64,000 nt of DNA from Saccharothrix syringae (GCF_009498035.1 NZ_CP034550.1:10726001-10790000); one strand, 5' to 3'; positions 1 to 7,990 are shown, counted from the first letter of the stretch. Program-made: numbers and translations. The notes: generated by a model from the letters alone, not told the origin.

Positions 1-105
1 GGCGCGCACGATCTTGGCCGGGTCGGTGCCCGCGTCGGCCGCGGCCTGCGCCTCGGGCCGGTCGGGCAGCAACGTGGGTTCGGGACCACCGAGCAGGTTC
101 TCCAT
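1..105 (-). CDS. DUF3151 family protein, N-terminal 35 residues (runs off the window)
   Basis: Only the first 35 codons are present. They begin MENLLGGPEPTLLP and continue with an Ala-rich stretch ending DPAKIVRA, the opening I associate with the actinobacterial DUF3151 family (M. tuberculosis Rv0360c type). That family sits close to fba in mycobacteria, and fba lies 2.7 kb away here on the same strand, which supports the call. The function of the family is unknown. The ATG lies 5 bases beyond the stop of the small ORF at 111-197, so the two may be translated from one message. No strong ribosome-binding site precedes this ATG. Confidence 0.7.
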   Translation of the reverse strand, partial: MENLLGGPEPTLLPDRPEAQAAADAGTDPAKIVRA

Positions 106-110
106 GGGCT

Positions 111-197
111 TCAGGATAGGAAGAGCCGCGAGGCCGCAGCGACCAACGTCAGCAGCAGCGCGGAGACGATGACGCCGGCCACGACCTTCTTGCCCAT
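111..197 (-). CDS. 28-aa single-TM peptide, hypothetical
   Basis: A short reading frame starts MGKKVVAG, crosses one hydrophobic segment of about 18 residues (valine, alanine and leucine rich) and ends SRLFLS. An AGGGAG ribosome-binding site sits 7 bases before the ATG, which is the main reason to believe it. The Lys-Lys start followed by one membrane span is typical of small inner-membrane peptides. It lies directly upstream of, and in the same direction as, the DUF3151 gene. No known family was recognised and no function is claimed. It could instead be untranslated leader of the DUF3151 message. Confidence 0.4.
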   Translation of the reverse strand: MGKKVVAGVIVSALLLTLVAAASRLFLS

Positions 198-401
198 TTC
201 GGTACTCCCTAGGGGGATTCTCGGCGGACTCTCGGACGGCACCCTGCCCGGTGTGGGCCGCCCGGAGCAACGCGCGTCACCCGTTGGGGCGAGCACCGCG
301 CGGAACCGCCTGGTCACGACCCGTCCCCTAAGGGGTGCCCGGGGAGAAGACCGGGGGCCACCACCCTTCCGGCGCCGGGGGCCGGGCCGCATCATGGGCG
401 G

Positions 402-1520
402 GTGAAAACGGGGGTTGGCAACCGGGTCGCGCGCTTCCGCGACCTCTACTGGGAGCGGGGCGAACCGGGTCGGGCGACGCCGGCGGACCTCGCCGCGGGC
501 CTGTACCGGCTGTGGCTGGTCGGCCTGCTGCTCAAGCTGCTCGGCTCGTCGTGGGACGTGGCCTGGCACTTCAAGTGGCTGCGCGACGAGCTGGCGCCGC
601 CGCACATGATCAACACGATCGGCACGGTGATCGTGGTCGGGCTCACGCTCTTCCACACCTACACCGGCTACGGCGCGGACCGGCGCGCCCTGCGCCTGAT
701 GCAGTGGGGCACCGGCGTGTTCCTGGTGGCCCTGCCCATCGACCTGATCAACCACCGGATCAACGGCCTGGACATCACCTCGTGGAGCGGGTCGCACGCC
801 CTGCTCTACCTGGGCACGGCGATCATGCTGGCGGGCGCGATCAGGGGCTGGCGGCAGCATTACCCGGCCGGCCGGTGGCACGTGCCGGGCCTGGCCGCCC
901 TGTGGTTCTTCTTCCTGGAGAACACCTGGTTCCCCAACCAGCACCAGGAGTACGGGGTGCTGGAGATCGCCTCGTGGGACCGGGGCGACCCGTACGCCGA
1001 GCCGATCCTGCTGAAGTTCGCCGCCGACCAGATCGGCCGGCCGGTCGACCGCGAGGCGGTGGTGGGCTTCTCGCTGCCCATCCCCGACTGGGTGTACCCG
1101 GTCTGGGGCCTGGTGGCGGCCGGGCTGGTGCTCGTGGTCGCGCGCCGCTCGATCGGCACGCGCTGGGCCGCCACCGCCGTGGCCGGCGGCTACGTGGCCT
1201 ACCGCTGCCTGGTGTGGCCGCTGCTGGCGGGCGCCGACTTCCCGCTGTCGGCCGTGCCGCTGTTCCTGCTGCTCGTCGGCCTGGCCGTGGACGCGGCGCA
1301 CCTCGGGCGGGTGCCCGCCCCGGTGGCCGCTGTCGTGGGCGCCGCCGCCGTCACCGGCCTCGGCTACGGCGGCGTGTGGGCGCAGCAGGCGTTCGACGCC
1401 GCCCCGCCGATCGGCTACCCGTCGGCCGCCGCGACGTTCCTCGTGCTCACCGCCCTGTGGCTGGTCGCCGACCGCCTGAAGGTGGGGGTGGCACCAGGGC
1501 GACCACTGGTGACCGCCTGA
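402..1520 (+). CDS. Polytopic membrane protein, unknown function
   Basis: A 372-residue protein starting at GTG. About nine hydrophobic segments span the chain from roughly residue 37 to 360, separated by short charged loops, with a longer polar stretch near residues 185-235. Notable conserved-looking pieces are WDVAWHFKW, DELAPPH and SHALLYLG; the His and Asp residues near membrane boundaries could bind metal or cofactor, but that is a guess. I did not recognise a family. The gene stands alone: a perfect 15-bp hairpin follows its stop codon. An ATG at 394 is out of frame, so GTG at 402 was kept. Confidence 0.75.
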   Translation: MKTGVGNRVARFRDLYWERGEPGRATPADLAAGLYRLWLVGLLLKLLGSSWDVAWHFKWLRDELAPPHMINTIGTVIVVGLTLFHTYTGYGADRRALRLMQWGTGVFLVALPIDLINHRINGLDITSWSGSHALLYLGTAIMLAGAIRGWRQHYPAGRWHVPGLAALWFFFLENTWFPNQHQEYGVLEIASWDRGDPYAEPILLKFAADQIGRPVDREAVVGFSLPIPDWVYPVWGLVAAGLVLVVARRSIGTRWAATAVAGGYVAYRCLVWPLLAGADFPLSAVPLFLLLVGLAVDAAHLGRVPAPVAAVVGAAAVTGLGYGGVWAQQAFDAAPPIGYPSAAATFLVLTALWLVADRLKVGVAPGRPLVTA

Positions 1521-1538
1521 TTCCGACCGACCCCGCGG

Positions 1539-1573
1539 CCCCCTGAGGATCGACCCAGTCGATCCTCAGGGGG
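1539..1573 (+). promoter_or_regulatory. Perfect 15-bp hairpin holding the RBS of the next gene
   Basis: The arm CCCCCTGAGGATCGA (1539-1553), loop CCCAG, and the exact reverse complement (1559-1573) form a hairpin. The 3' arm ends AGGGGG, which is also the only plausible Shine-Dalgarno sequence for the TTG start at 1580, six bases downstream. The structure could terminate the upstream membrane-protein gene. Because it buries the ribosome-binding site it could also gate translation of the serine hydrolase. There is no real T-run, only TTCTCCTT. Confidence 0.7.
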
Positions 1574-1579
1574 TTCTCC

Positions 1580-2755
1580 TTGTCCAGCACCACACGACGC
1601 ACCGCCACCGCGGCCCTCACCGCCGCCGCCGTGGCCGCCGCGCTCGTCACCGCGCCCGCCGCCCGGGCCGCCCCGTCCCGCCTCCACGACGCGGTCCACC
1701 GGGCCGTCGACGCCGCGGGCGTGCCGGGCGTCGCGGTCCGCGTGGACGACGGCGGGCGGGTCGTCGAGACCGCCCACCAGGCCCGCTGGACCCTCGCCGA
1801 CCACCGCCTGCGCGCGGGCGACCGGTTCAAGATGGCCTCCAACACCAAGACGGTCACCGCGACCGTCGCCCTCCAGCTCGACGCCGAGGGCGCGCTCGAC
1901 CTGGACGACCCGGTGGAGCGCTGGCTGCCGGGCACCGTCCCGGACGGCGGCGCGATCACCGTGCGGATGCTGCTCAACCAGACCAGCGGCCTGTTCGACT
2001 ACCTGGACGACCCGCGCCTGCTCGGCCTGCTGACCGGCCGGGCGCCGCGGCCGTGGCCGCCCGCCGAGCTGGTCGCGGTGGCCGTGTCCCACCCGCCGCT
2101 GTTCGCGCCGGGCGAGCGCTGGGACTACAGCAACACCAACTACACCCTGGCCGGCATGGTCGTCGAGCGCGCCGCCGGCCGCCCCTACGCCGACCTGGTC
2201 CGGCAGCGGATCACCGGCCCGCTCGGCCTGCGGGACACCCACCTGTCCACCGAAGCGGCCTTCCGGGGCGCCCACGGCTACGAGCCGGACGCCGGGCACC
2301 TGGCCCCGCTGCTGCCGCCGGGCACCCCGGTCGGCGACGGCTTCGCCGGTCCCGAGCGGCACGACCACGTGGACACCACCGGCATCGACCTCGGCCCCGC
2401 GTGGGCGGCGGGCGGGCTGGTCTCCACCGCGCGCGACTGGCAGCGGTTCCTCACCGCCCTGCTCTCCGGCCGCCTGCTGCCCGCCGCGCAGCTCGCCGAG
2501 CTGCTCGACACCGTGCCCCAGGGCACCGGCGACGGCTACGGCCTGGGCGTGATGGAGGTGCGCACGCCGTGCGGCGCGGTGTGGGGCCACTCGGGCGGGT
2601 TCCCCGGCTACCGCAGCCACAACTACGCCGACCGCGCGGGCCGGCGCGCGGTCACCGTCCTGCTCACCACGACCTTCGGCCTGCGCGCGCCGGAGGCGGC
2701 CGCCGCCGAGCGGGAGCTGGTGGAGGCGGCCGTGTGCCGGATGTACGGCAGGTAG
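1580..2755 (+). CDS. Secreted serine hydrolase (beta-lactamase class C / D-Ala-D-Ala carboxypeptidase family)
   Basis: 391 residues, start TTG. A signal peptide of about 30 residues (double Arg at 6-7, Ala-rich core, APAARA cleavage region) sends the protein across the membrane. The three family motifs are present: SxxK as S87-N-T-K90, YxN as Y183-S-N185, and a HSG triad near H337. S87 would be the acylated nucleophile. Such enzymes hydrolyse peptides or esters and some trim peptidoglycan; the substrate cannot be read from sequence. The start is unusual: TTG, with its ribosome-binding site inside a perfect hairpin. The gene converges on fba with a strong shared terminator between them. Confidence 0.88.
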   Translation: MSSTTRRTATAALTAAAVAAALVTAPAARAAPSRLHDAVHRAVDAAGVPGVAVRVDDGGRVVETAHQARWTLADHRLRAGDRFKMASNTKTVTATVALQLDAEGALDLDDPVERWLPGTVPDGGAITVRMLLNQTSGLFDYLDDPRLLGLLTGRAPRPWPPAELVAVAVSHPPLFAPGERWDYSNTNYTLAGMVVERAAGRPYADLVRQRITGPLGLRDTHLSTEAAFRGAHGYEPDAGHLAPLLPPGTPVGDGFAGPERHDHVDTTGIDLGPAWAAGGLVSTARDWQRFLTALLSGRLLPAAQLAELLDTVPQGTGDGYGLGVMEVRTPCGAVWGHSGGFPGYRSHNYADRAGRRAVTVLLTTTFGLRAPEAAAAERELVEAAVCRMYGR

Positions 2756-2760
2756 GCGAA

Positions 2761-2790
2761 GGCCCCCTCCGGGAACTCCCGGAGGGGGCC
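2761..2790. terminator. Bidirectional terminator between the serine hydrolase and fba
   Basis: GGCCCCCTCCGG pairs with CCGGAGGGGGCC around a 6-base loop (two further base pairs are possible). It lies 5 bases after the hydrolase stop and 18 bases before the fba stop on the other strand, so it can serve both convergent transcripts. It lacks a T-run, as is common in actinobacteria. Confidence 0.75.
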
Positions 2791-2808
2791 GTCACCAGCG
2801 AGAAGAGG

Positions 2809-3843
2809 TCAGCCGGCGATCATGCGGCCGGACGACTTCAGGTGCTCGCACGCCTGGGCGATGCGGGCGGCCATGCCCTGCTCGGCGGCCTTGAGGTAGG
2901 ACCGCGGGTCGTACGCCTTCTTGTTGCCCACCTCGCCGTCGACCTTCAGCACGCCGTCGTAGTTCGCGAACATGTGGCCCACGATCGGGCGGGTGAACGC
3001 GTACTGCGTGTCCGTGTCGATGTTCATCTTGATCACGCCGTAGGACACGGCCTCGTGGATCTCCTCCAGCAGCGAGCCGGAGCCGCCGTGGAAGACCAGG
3101 TCGAACGGCTTGGAGCCGGCCGGCAGGCCCAGCTTCTCGGCCACCACGTCCTGGCCCTGCTTCAGGATCTCCGGGCGCAGCTTCACGTTGCCCGGCTTGT
3201 AGACGCCGTGCACGTTGCCGAAGGTCGCCGCCACCAGGTAGCGGCCCTTCTCGCCGGCGCCCAGCGCCTCCACCGTCTTCAGGTAGTCCTCGGGCGAGGT
3301 GTAGAGCTTCTCGTTGATCTCGTGCGCGACGCCGTCCTCCTCGCCGCCCACGACGCCGACCTCGATCTCCAGGATGATCTTCGCCTTGGCGGTGAGGTCG
3401 AGCAGGTCCGCGGCGATCTTCAGGTTCTCGTCCAGCGGCACGGCCGAGCCGTCCCACATGTGCGACTGGAACAGCGGGTTCAGGCCACGGTCCACCCGCT
3501 CCTGGCTGATCGCGACCAGCGGGCGGACGTAGCCGTCCAGCTTGTCCTTGGGGCAGTGGTCGGTGTGCAGCGCGATGTTCACCGGGTACTTCTCGGCGAC
3601 CACGTGCGCGAACTCGGCGAGCGCGACCGCGCCGGTCACCATGTCCTTGACCTTGGTGCCGGAGGCGAACTCCGCACCACCGGTCGAGACCTGGATGATC
3701 CCGTCGCTCTCTGCCTCCGCGAAGCCGCGCAGCGCCGCGTTGAGGGTCTCGGACGAGGTGACGTTGATCGCGGGGTAGGCGAACTCGTTCGCCTTGGCGC
3801 GGTCAAGCATCTCGGCGTAGACCTCGGGGGTTGCGATGGGCAT
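2809..3843 (-). CDS. fba: Class II fructose-bisphosphate aldolase
   Basis: 344 residues. It catalyses reversible cleavage of fructose 1,6-bisphosphate to DHAP and glyceraldehyde 3-phosphate in glycolysis and gluconeogenesis, using a metal ion. Recognisable class II signatures are ALHTDHCPKD (zinc histidine and catalytic Asp), LEIEVGVVGGEEDG, and VFHGGSGS with NIDTDTQYAF for phosphate and substrate binding. Length fits the actinobacterial form. The start at 3843 is fixed by a GAGGAGG ribosome-binding site 7 bases upstream; the longer in-frame extension lacks support. It is transcribed away from the divergent DUF427 gene and ends at a strong hairpin. Confidence 0.97.
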   Translation of the reverse strand: MPIATPEVYAEMLDRAKANEFAYPAINVTSSETLNAALRGFAEAESDGIIQVSTGGAEFASGTKVKDMVTGAVALAEFAHVVAEKYPVNIALHTDHCPKDKLDGYVRPLVAISQERVDRGLNPLFQSHMWDGSAVPLDENLKIAADLLDLTAKAKIILEIEVGVVGGEEDGVAHEINEKLYTSPEDYLKTVEALGAGEKGRYLVAATFGNVHGVYKPGNVKLRPEILKQGQDVVAEKLGLPAGSKPFDLVFHGGSGSLLEEIHEAVSYGVIKMNIDTDTQYAFTRPIVGHMFANYDGVLKVDGEVGNKKAYDPRSYLKAAEQGMAARIAQACEHLKSSGRMIAG

Positions 3844-3937
3844 CGGTGGTCCTCCTCGGGTGCCCGGAACGCGGTGTCGGCAGCATCCTACGGGCACGGC
3901 CCTGCGCGATAAGTTGATCACCGGCATAGTGGGTGCC

Positions 3938-4222
3938 ATGGCGATCGCACGGTGGAACGGCGAGGTCATCGCCGAGAGCGAGAAGACCGAAATCGTGGAG
4001 GGGAACCACTACTTCCCCGTCGAGTCCGTACACGAGCAGTTCCTCAGGCCGTCGGAGACGACGTCGGTCTGCCCGTGGAAGGGCACGGCGAACTACTACA
4101 CCCTGAGCGTCAACGGGCAGGAGAACCCCGACGCCGCGTGGTACTACGCGGAACCGAAGGAGGCGGCGGCCAACATCAGGGGCCACGTCGCCTTCTGGCG
4201 CGGCGTCGAGGTCTCCGACTAG
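3938..4222 (+). CDS. DUF427 domain protein
   Basis: 94 residues beginning MAIARWNGEVIAES. The body matches the DUF427 pattern: a short beta-rich cytosolic domain with FPVESV, TTSVCPWKGTANYY and DAAWYYAEPKE motifs. The Cys-Pro-Trp-Lys-Gly segment is the family hallmark; the biochemical role is not established. A GTG nine bases upstream is in frame and also possible. The stop TAG overlaps the stop of the convergent oxidoreductase inside one CTAG tetranucleotide. Confidence 0.85.
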   Translation: MAIARWNGEVIAESEKTEIVEGNHYFPVESVHEQFLRPSETTSVCPWKGTANYYTLSVNGQENPDAAWYYAEPKEAAANIRGHVAFWRGVEVSD

Positions 4223-5040
4223 GCCAGGGCGGACGCCAGCTCGCGGTACGCGGCCTGGGTGTCCCCGGTGCCGGCCACCTGCACCGCCACGTGGTCGGCA
4301 CCGGCCTCGTGGTGCTCGCGCAACCGCTTCGCGACCCGGTCGAGCGAACCCCACGCCACCAGCGCGTCGACCAGCCGGTCGCTGCCGCCGCCGGCGAGGT
4401 CGTCCTCGGTGAACCCGTGCCGCAGCCAGTTGCGGGTGTAGTTCGGCAGGCCCAGGTAGAACTCCAGCGCCTGCCGGCCCAGCTCGCGGGCCCGCGCCGG
4501 GTCCTCCTCCAGCACCACGTGCTGCTCGGGCGCCAGCACCACCCCGGCGCCCACCAGCTCGCGCGCCTTCGCGGTGTAGTCGGGCGTCACCAGGTAGGGG
4601 TGGGCGACGCTGGTGCGCGCCGCGGCCAGCCGCAGCACCCGCGGCCCCAGCGCGGCCAGCGCCAGCCGGTCCCGGGGCACGTCCAGCTCGTCCAGGTAGT
4701 GCACCAGCTTCTGGTAGGGGCTGTGGTAGACCTCGCCGACCACCGACCGGTGGCTGGCCCCGATGCCGACCAGGAACCGGTCGGTCCAGGCCAGCGCCCG
4801 GTAGCCGTCGTTCACCTCGCCCGCGGGCGTGGTCCACACGTTCAGGATGCCGGTCGCCACGGTGATCTTCTGCGTCGCCTCCAGCAGCGCGCCCACGGTG
4901 CCGATCACGGACCCGTCCGGCGACGCGCCCAGCCACAGCGCCCCGTAACCCAGCTCCTCCAGCTCGGCGGCGTCCTCGCCGCGGCCGTCCCAGCCCGCAG
5001 CCAGGGCCCATACGCCGTACCGACCCAGTTCCACAGCCAT
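4219..5040 (-). CDS. LLM-class F420-dependent oxidoreductase (TIGR03620-like)
   Basis: 273 residues of the luciferase-like monooxygenase fold. Typical features are the N-terminal LGRYGVWALA strand, ELGYGALWLG, a TGILNVWTTP segment, and DRFLVGIGASH which lines the deazaflavin pocket. Members use coenzyme F420, made by most actinomycetes, to reduce or oxidise small molecules; the substrate is unknown. The ATG at 5040 follows a GGGGAG ribosome-binding site and starts the conserved region. The gene converges on DUF427, sharing the CTAG at 4219-4222. It diverges from the aldo/keto reductase across 108 bases. Confidence 0.85.
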   Translation of the reverse strand: MAVELGRYGVWALAAGWDGRGEDAAELEELGYGALWLGASPDGSVIGTVGALLEATQKITVATGILNVWTTPAGEVNDGYRALAWTDRFLVGIGASHRSVVGEVYHSPYQKLVHYLDELDVPRDRLALAALGPRVLRLAAARTSVAHPYLVTPDYTAKARELVGAGVVLAPEQHVVLEEDPARARELGRQALEFYLGLPNYTRNWLRHGFTEDDLAGGGSDRLVDALVAWGSLDRVAKRLREHHEAGADHVAVQVAGTGDTQAAYRELASALA

Positions 5041-5148
5041 TTCGTCTCCCCACGAACCGAACGTGATCAGGACAACCCCCCACACCCACGTTTTAGTCCT
5101 GACTGCTCCGATCGGCGCGGGCGGCACCCCGAAGCTACGTTTCGCCGC

Positions 5149-6072
5149 ATGACGAAACTGGGCACCAGCGACCTCGACGTCTCCCGCCTCTGCCTGGGCG
5201 GCAACGTGTTCGGCTGGACCGCGGACGAGGAGACCTCGTACGCGATCCTGGACGGCTTCACCGAGGCGGGCGGCAACTTCGTCGACACGGCCGACGCCTA
5301 CTCGATGTGGGCCGAGGGCCACACCGGCGGCGAGTCCGAGACGATCATCGGCAGGTGGCTCAAGACCCGCCGCAACCGCGACAGCGTGGTCATCGCCACC
5401 AAGGTCGGCTCGCTGACCGGCCTGGACGACCTCAGGGCGGACACCATCGAGCGCGCCGCCGAGGACTCCCTGCGCCGCCTGGGCGTCGACCACATCGACC
5501 TGTACTACGCGCACAAGGACGACCCGGGCACCGACCAGGCCGAGACCCTGGCCGCGTTCGACGCCCTGGTCCGCAAGGGCAAGGTCCGCCACATCGCCGC
5601 CTCGAACTACACCCCCGAACGCCTGGCGACGGCACTGGAGACCTCCGAGCGCGAGAACCTGGCCGGGTTCGTCGCCCTCCAGCAGCCCTACAACCTCGTC
5701 GACCGCTCCTACGAGGGCGACCTGCGCGAGACCGTCGAGGCCCACAACCTCTCCACGGCCCCCTACTGGGGCCTGGCCAAGGGCTTCCTGACCGGCAAGT
5801 ACCGCGAGGGCGTCACCGTGGACAGCGTCCGCGCCGCGGCCGCCTCCCGCTACCTCGACGAACGCGGCCTGCGCCTCCTCAAGGCCCTGGACCGGATCGC
5901 CGAGGCCCACGGCACCACCCAGGCGGCCGTGGCCCTGGCCTGGCTCGCGGCACAGCCGACCGTGGCCTCCCCCATCGCCAGCGCCCGCACCGCGGAACAG
6001 CTCCAGGCCCTGCTCCCCGCGCTGACCCTGACCCTCCCGCGGGCCGACCTCGACACCCTCGGCTCAATTTAA
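5149..6072 (+). CDS. Aldo/keto reductase
   Basis: 307 residues, NADPH-dependent (beta/alpha)8 barrel. Seen: LGTSDLDVSRLCLGG at the N-terminus, the DTADAYS motif with catalytic Asp and Tyr, IATKVG with the catalytic Lys, and YYAHKDD with the catalytic His, plus an SPIASARTAEQL nucleotide-binding strand near the end. Substrate range of this family is broad and not predictable. A TACGTT hexamer seven bases before the ATG and no ribosome-binding site suggest a leaderless transcript. It is followed by the SDR gene after a 66-base gap containing a separate promoter-like region. Confidence 0.92.
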   Translation: MTKLGTSDLDVSRLCLGGNVFGWTADEETSYAILDGFTEAGGNFVDTADAYSMWAEGHTGGESETIIGRWLKTRRNRDSVVIATKVGSLTGLDDLRADTIERAAEDSLRRLGVDHIDLYYAHKDDPGTDQAETLAAFDALVRKGKVRHIAASNYTPERLATALETSERENLAGFVALQQPYNLVDRSYEGDLRETVEAHNLSTAPYWGLAKGFLTGKYREGVTVDSVRAAAASRYLDERGLRLLKALDRIAEAHGTTQAAVALAWLAAQPTVASPIASARTAEQLQALLPALTLTLPRADLDTLGSI

Positions 6073-6083
6073 CCGACCAGTAG

Positions 6084-6098
6084 CTTACTACCGGTAAG
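6084..6098. promoter_or_regulatory. Inverted repeat CTTAC-N5-GTAAG before the SDR gene
   Basis: CTTAC (6084-6088), spacer TACCG, GTAAG (6094-6098), preceded by ACCAGTAG. It resembles the YTACY-N4-RGTAR palindrome found before the beta-oxidation genes in this window, but half-site spacing differs by one base. It lies 40 bases before the SDR start and could be an operator for the same or a related TetR-type repressor. Confidence 0.4.
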
Positions 6099-6138
6099 TT
6101 GCGTTACGGTGACCTCCCCAGCTCCTGAGGAGGTCACC

Positions 6139-6993
6139 GTGGACGTCGCGGGCAAGGTTGTCCTGATCACCGGCGCGGCCAGGGGCATCGGCGCCGAAGT
6201 AGCCACCCGCCTGGCCCGGGAGGGCGCCAGGGTGGCCCTCGTCGGCCTCGAAGCCGACCAGCTCCACCAGGTCGCCGAAGCCTGCGGGGGAAGGGCGTGG
6301 GAGGCCGACGTCACCGACTGGCAGGCCCTCGAAACCGCCGTCGCGAACGTCGTCGACCACTACGGCGGCATCGACGTGGTGGTCGCCAACGCCGGCGTCG
6401 CCGCCACGGGCTTCATCCGCTCGATGGACACAAAAGCATTCGAACGGGTCATCGAAGTCAACCTGCTGGGCGTCTGGCGCACGGTGCGCGCGTGCCTGCC
6501 GCACCTGATCGCCAGCCGCGGCTACTGCCTGGTCGTCTCGTCCCTGGCGGCCATCGTGCACATCCCGGGCAACGCCGCCTACTCGGCCGCCAAGGCGGGC
6601 TGCGAGGCGTTCGCCGACAGCCTCCGCGCCGAGGTCCGCCACCTGGGCGTGGACGTGGGCACCGCCTACTTCTCCTGGATCGCCACCGACATGGTGAACA
6701 GCGCCGACGAACACCCCGTCTTCGGCCCCCTGCGCACCGGCATGCCCGGCCTGGCCGCCAAGAAGTACCCGGTGGCGGCCGTGGGAAAGGCCGTGGTCAA
6801 GGGCATCACCAGGCGAGCCAGGGCCGTCCACGTCCCCGGCTGGGTGGGCGCGCTCAAACTGGTCCGCGCCCTGACCCCCCGCATCGTCGAACGACAGGCC
6901 GCCACACTGGTCCCCACCGCCGACCGGGAAATGGCCGCCAACGACCTCTCCGGCCTGGTGGGCCCGGGCGGCACCGCCGCCCGCAAGGACTAG
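6139..6993 (+). CDS. Short-chain dehydrogenase/reductase
   Basis: 284 residues. Classic SDR: TGAARGIG cofactor loop at about residues 12-19, a DV acidic residue for the adenosine pocket, NAGVA, catalytic Ser in VVSSLA and the YSAAK Tyr/Lys pair. The C-terminal 60 residues extend beyond the core with an amphipathic region, as in SDRs acting on lipids. I chose the GTG at 6139 because GAGGAGG lies five bases before it; an upstream GTG at 6109 has no such support. The upstream inverted repeat hints at control with the fatty-acid genes. It converges on the YCII gene with overlapping stops (CTAG). Confidence 0.88.
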   Translation: MDVAGKVVLITGAARGIGAEVATRLAREGARVALVGLEADQLHQVAEACGGRAWEADVTDWQALETAVANVVDHYGGIDVVVANAGVAATGFIRSMDTKAFERVIEVNLLGVWRTVRACLPHLIASRGYCLVVSSLAAIVHIPGNAAYSAAKAGCEAFADSLRAEVRHLGVDVGTAYFSWIATDMVNSADEHPVFGPLRTGMPGLAAKKYPVAAVGKAVVKGITRRARAVHVPGWVGALKLVRALTPRIVERQAATLVPTADREMAANDLSGLVGPGGTAARKD

Positions 6994-7274
6994 GACGGCA
7001 ACCAGGCCCCCAGCACCGTCTGCCACTCGTGCACGCGCGTCTCCACCACCACCCCGGCGGGCGTGTACGGGTCGGCGGCGAGCACCGAGCGCAACTCGTC
7101 CTCGTCCGCCACCTCGTAGACCAGCAACGCCCCCGTCTGGTCCTCCCACGGCCCGGACAGCAGCAACACCCCCCGCTCGACCAACCCGGCCAGGTACTCC
7201 CGGTGCGCCGGCCGAGCCGCCAACCGCCCCTCCTGGTCCTCCGAGAACACCAGCTCCACCGCGAACCGGGCCAC
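6990..7274 (-). CDS. YCII-domain protein
   Basis: 94 residues, GTG start with GGAGG about eight bases upstream. The chain reads ARFAVELVFSEDQEGR then RPAHREYLAGLVERGVLLLSG, DELRSVLAADPY and VHEWQTVLG, the ferredoxin-like YCII fold with the conserved His and Asp positions (R-P-A-H near residue 23 and ADPY near 66). YCII proteins are small cytosolic proteins of uncertain, possibly enzymatic, role. It is divergent from an ECF sigma gene across a 75-base region containing a perfect inverted repeat. The stop overlaps that of the SDR gene. Confidence 0.85.
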   Translation of the reverse strand: MARFAVELVFSEDQEGRLAARPAHREYLAGLVERGVLLLSGPWEDQTGALLVYEVADEDELRSVLAADPYTPAGVVVETRVHEWQTVLGAWLPS

Positions 7275-7319
7275 GACCCACCTCCACATCTCCGACCACA
7301 TCCACGACGCCGCGCCGAA

Positions 7320-7340
7320 GTTACCCCCCGACGGGGTAAC
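7320..7340. promoter_or_regulatory. Inverted repeat GTTACCCC-N5-GGGGTAAC between YCII and sigma genes
   Basis: Two perfect 8-bp arms at 7320-7327 and 7333-7340. The right arm overlaps TAACGT (7337-7342), which has the position of a -10 element for a leaderless sigma-gene transcript starting at GTG 7350. A protein bound here would cover that promoter and could also affect the YCII gene. The cognate regulator is unknown. Confidence 0.55.
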
Positions 7341-7349
7341 GTCTCCTCC

Positions 7350-7925
7350 GTGGTGGGTCCGGACCAGAACAGCGGCATCGCACGCGTGCAGGACACGCTG
7401 ACGAACCTGCGCATCCAGGACAGCAAGCCCCCGGCCCCGAGCGGCCCGCTGACCCTGGAAGACCTCTACCGCCAGCACCGCATGCGCCTGGTCCGCCTGG
7501 CCCTGCTCCTGGTGGACGAACCGGCGACCGCCGAGGACGTGGTCCAGGAGGCGTTCACCGGCCTGCACCGCCACTGGTCCAACCTGCGGGACGCCCAAGC
7601 CGCCGTCGGCTACCTGCGCACCGCCGTGGTCAACGGCTCCCGCAGCGTCCTGCGCCGCCGCAAGACCGCCCGCGACTACACCCCGCCCCACGTGGCCAAC
7701 GCCAGGTCGGCCGAGAGCCTGGCCATGCTCACCGCGGAGCACCAGGCCGTGGTGGCCGCCCTCTCCCAGCTCCCCCCGCGCCAACGCGAGGTCCTGGTCC
7801 TCCGCTACTACGGCGACCTCTCGGAAGCCGAGATCGCCGAGGCCACCGGCATCTCCAAGGGCACCGTGAAGAGCACGGCCAGCCGAGCCCTGGACGCCCT
7901 GCAAAAGATCATGGCCTCCCGCTAG
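7350..7925 (+). CDS. ECF sigma factor, SigE-family (short form)
   Basis: 191 residues. Region 2 (about 38-105) carries LYRQHRMRLVRLA, DEPATAEDVVQEAF and VNGSRSVLRR for core binding and -10 recognition. Region 4 (about 130-185) has LPPRQREVLVLRY, DLSEAEIAEATGIS and GTVKSTASRA for the -35 element. No anti-sigma gene is adjacent. The divergent neighbour is a YCII protein, an association known for some ECF groups. Start is GTG 7350 or 7353; there is no ribosome-binding site, and TAACGT at the proper distance suggests a leaderless message. The regulon is not predictable. Confidence 0.88.
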   Translation: MVGPDQNSGIARVQDTLTNLRIQDSKPPAPSGPLTLEDLYRQHRMRLVRLALLLVDEPATAEDVVQEAFTGLHRHWSNLRDAQAAVGYLRTAVVNGSRSVLRRRKTARDYTPPHVANARSAESLAMLTAEHQAVVAALSQLPPRQREVLVLRYYGDLSEAEIAEATGISKGTVKSTASRALDALQKIMASR

Positions 7926-7939
7926 ACCACACCCCGCAG

Positions 7940-7990
7940 CCGCCACCCACCCACGGCCGCCACCCACCCACGGCCGCCACCCACCCACGG
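7940..7990. repeat. Three tandem 17-bp repeats
   Basis: Unit CCGCCACCCACCCACGG occurs three times without change at 7940-7956, 7957-7973 and 7974-7990, just after the sigma-factor stop. The copies are identical, which indicates recent expansion. No gene is seen between this and the ROK gene at 8191. Confidence 0.9.
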
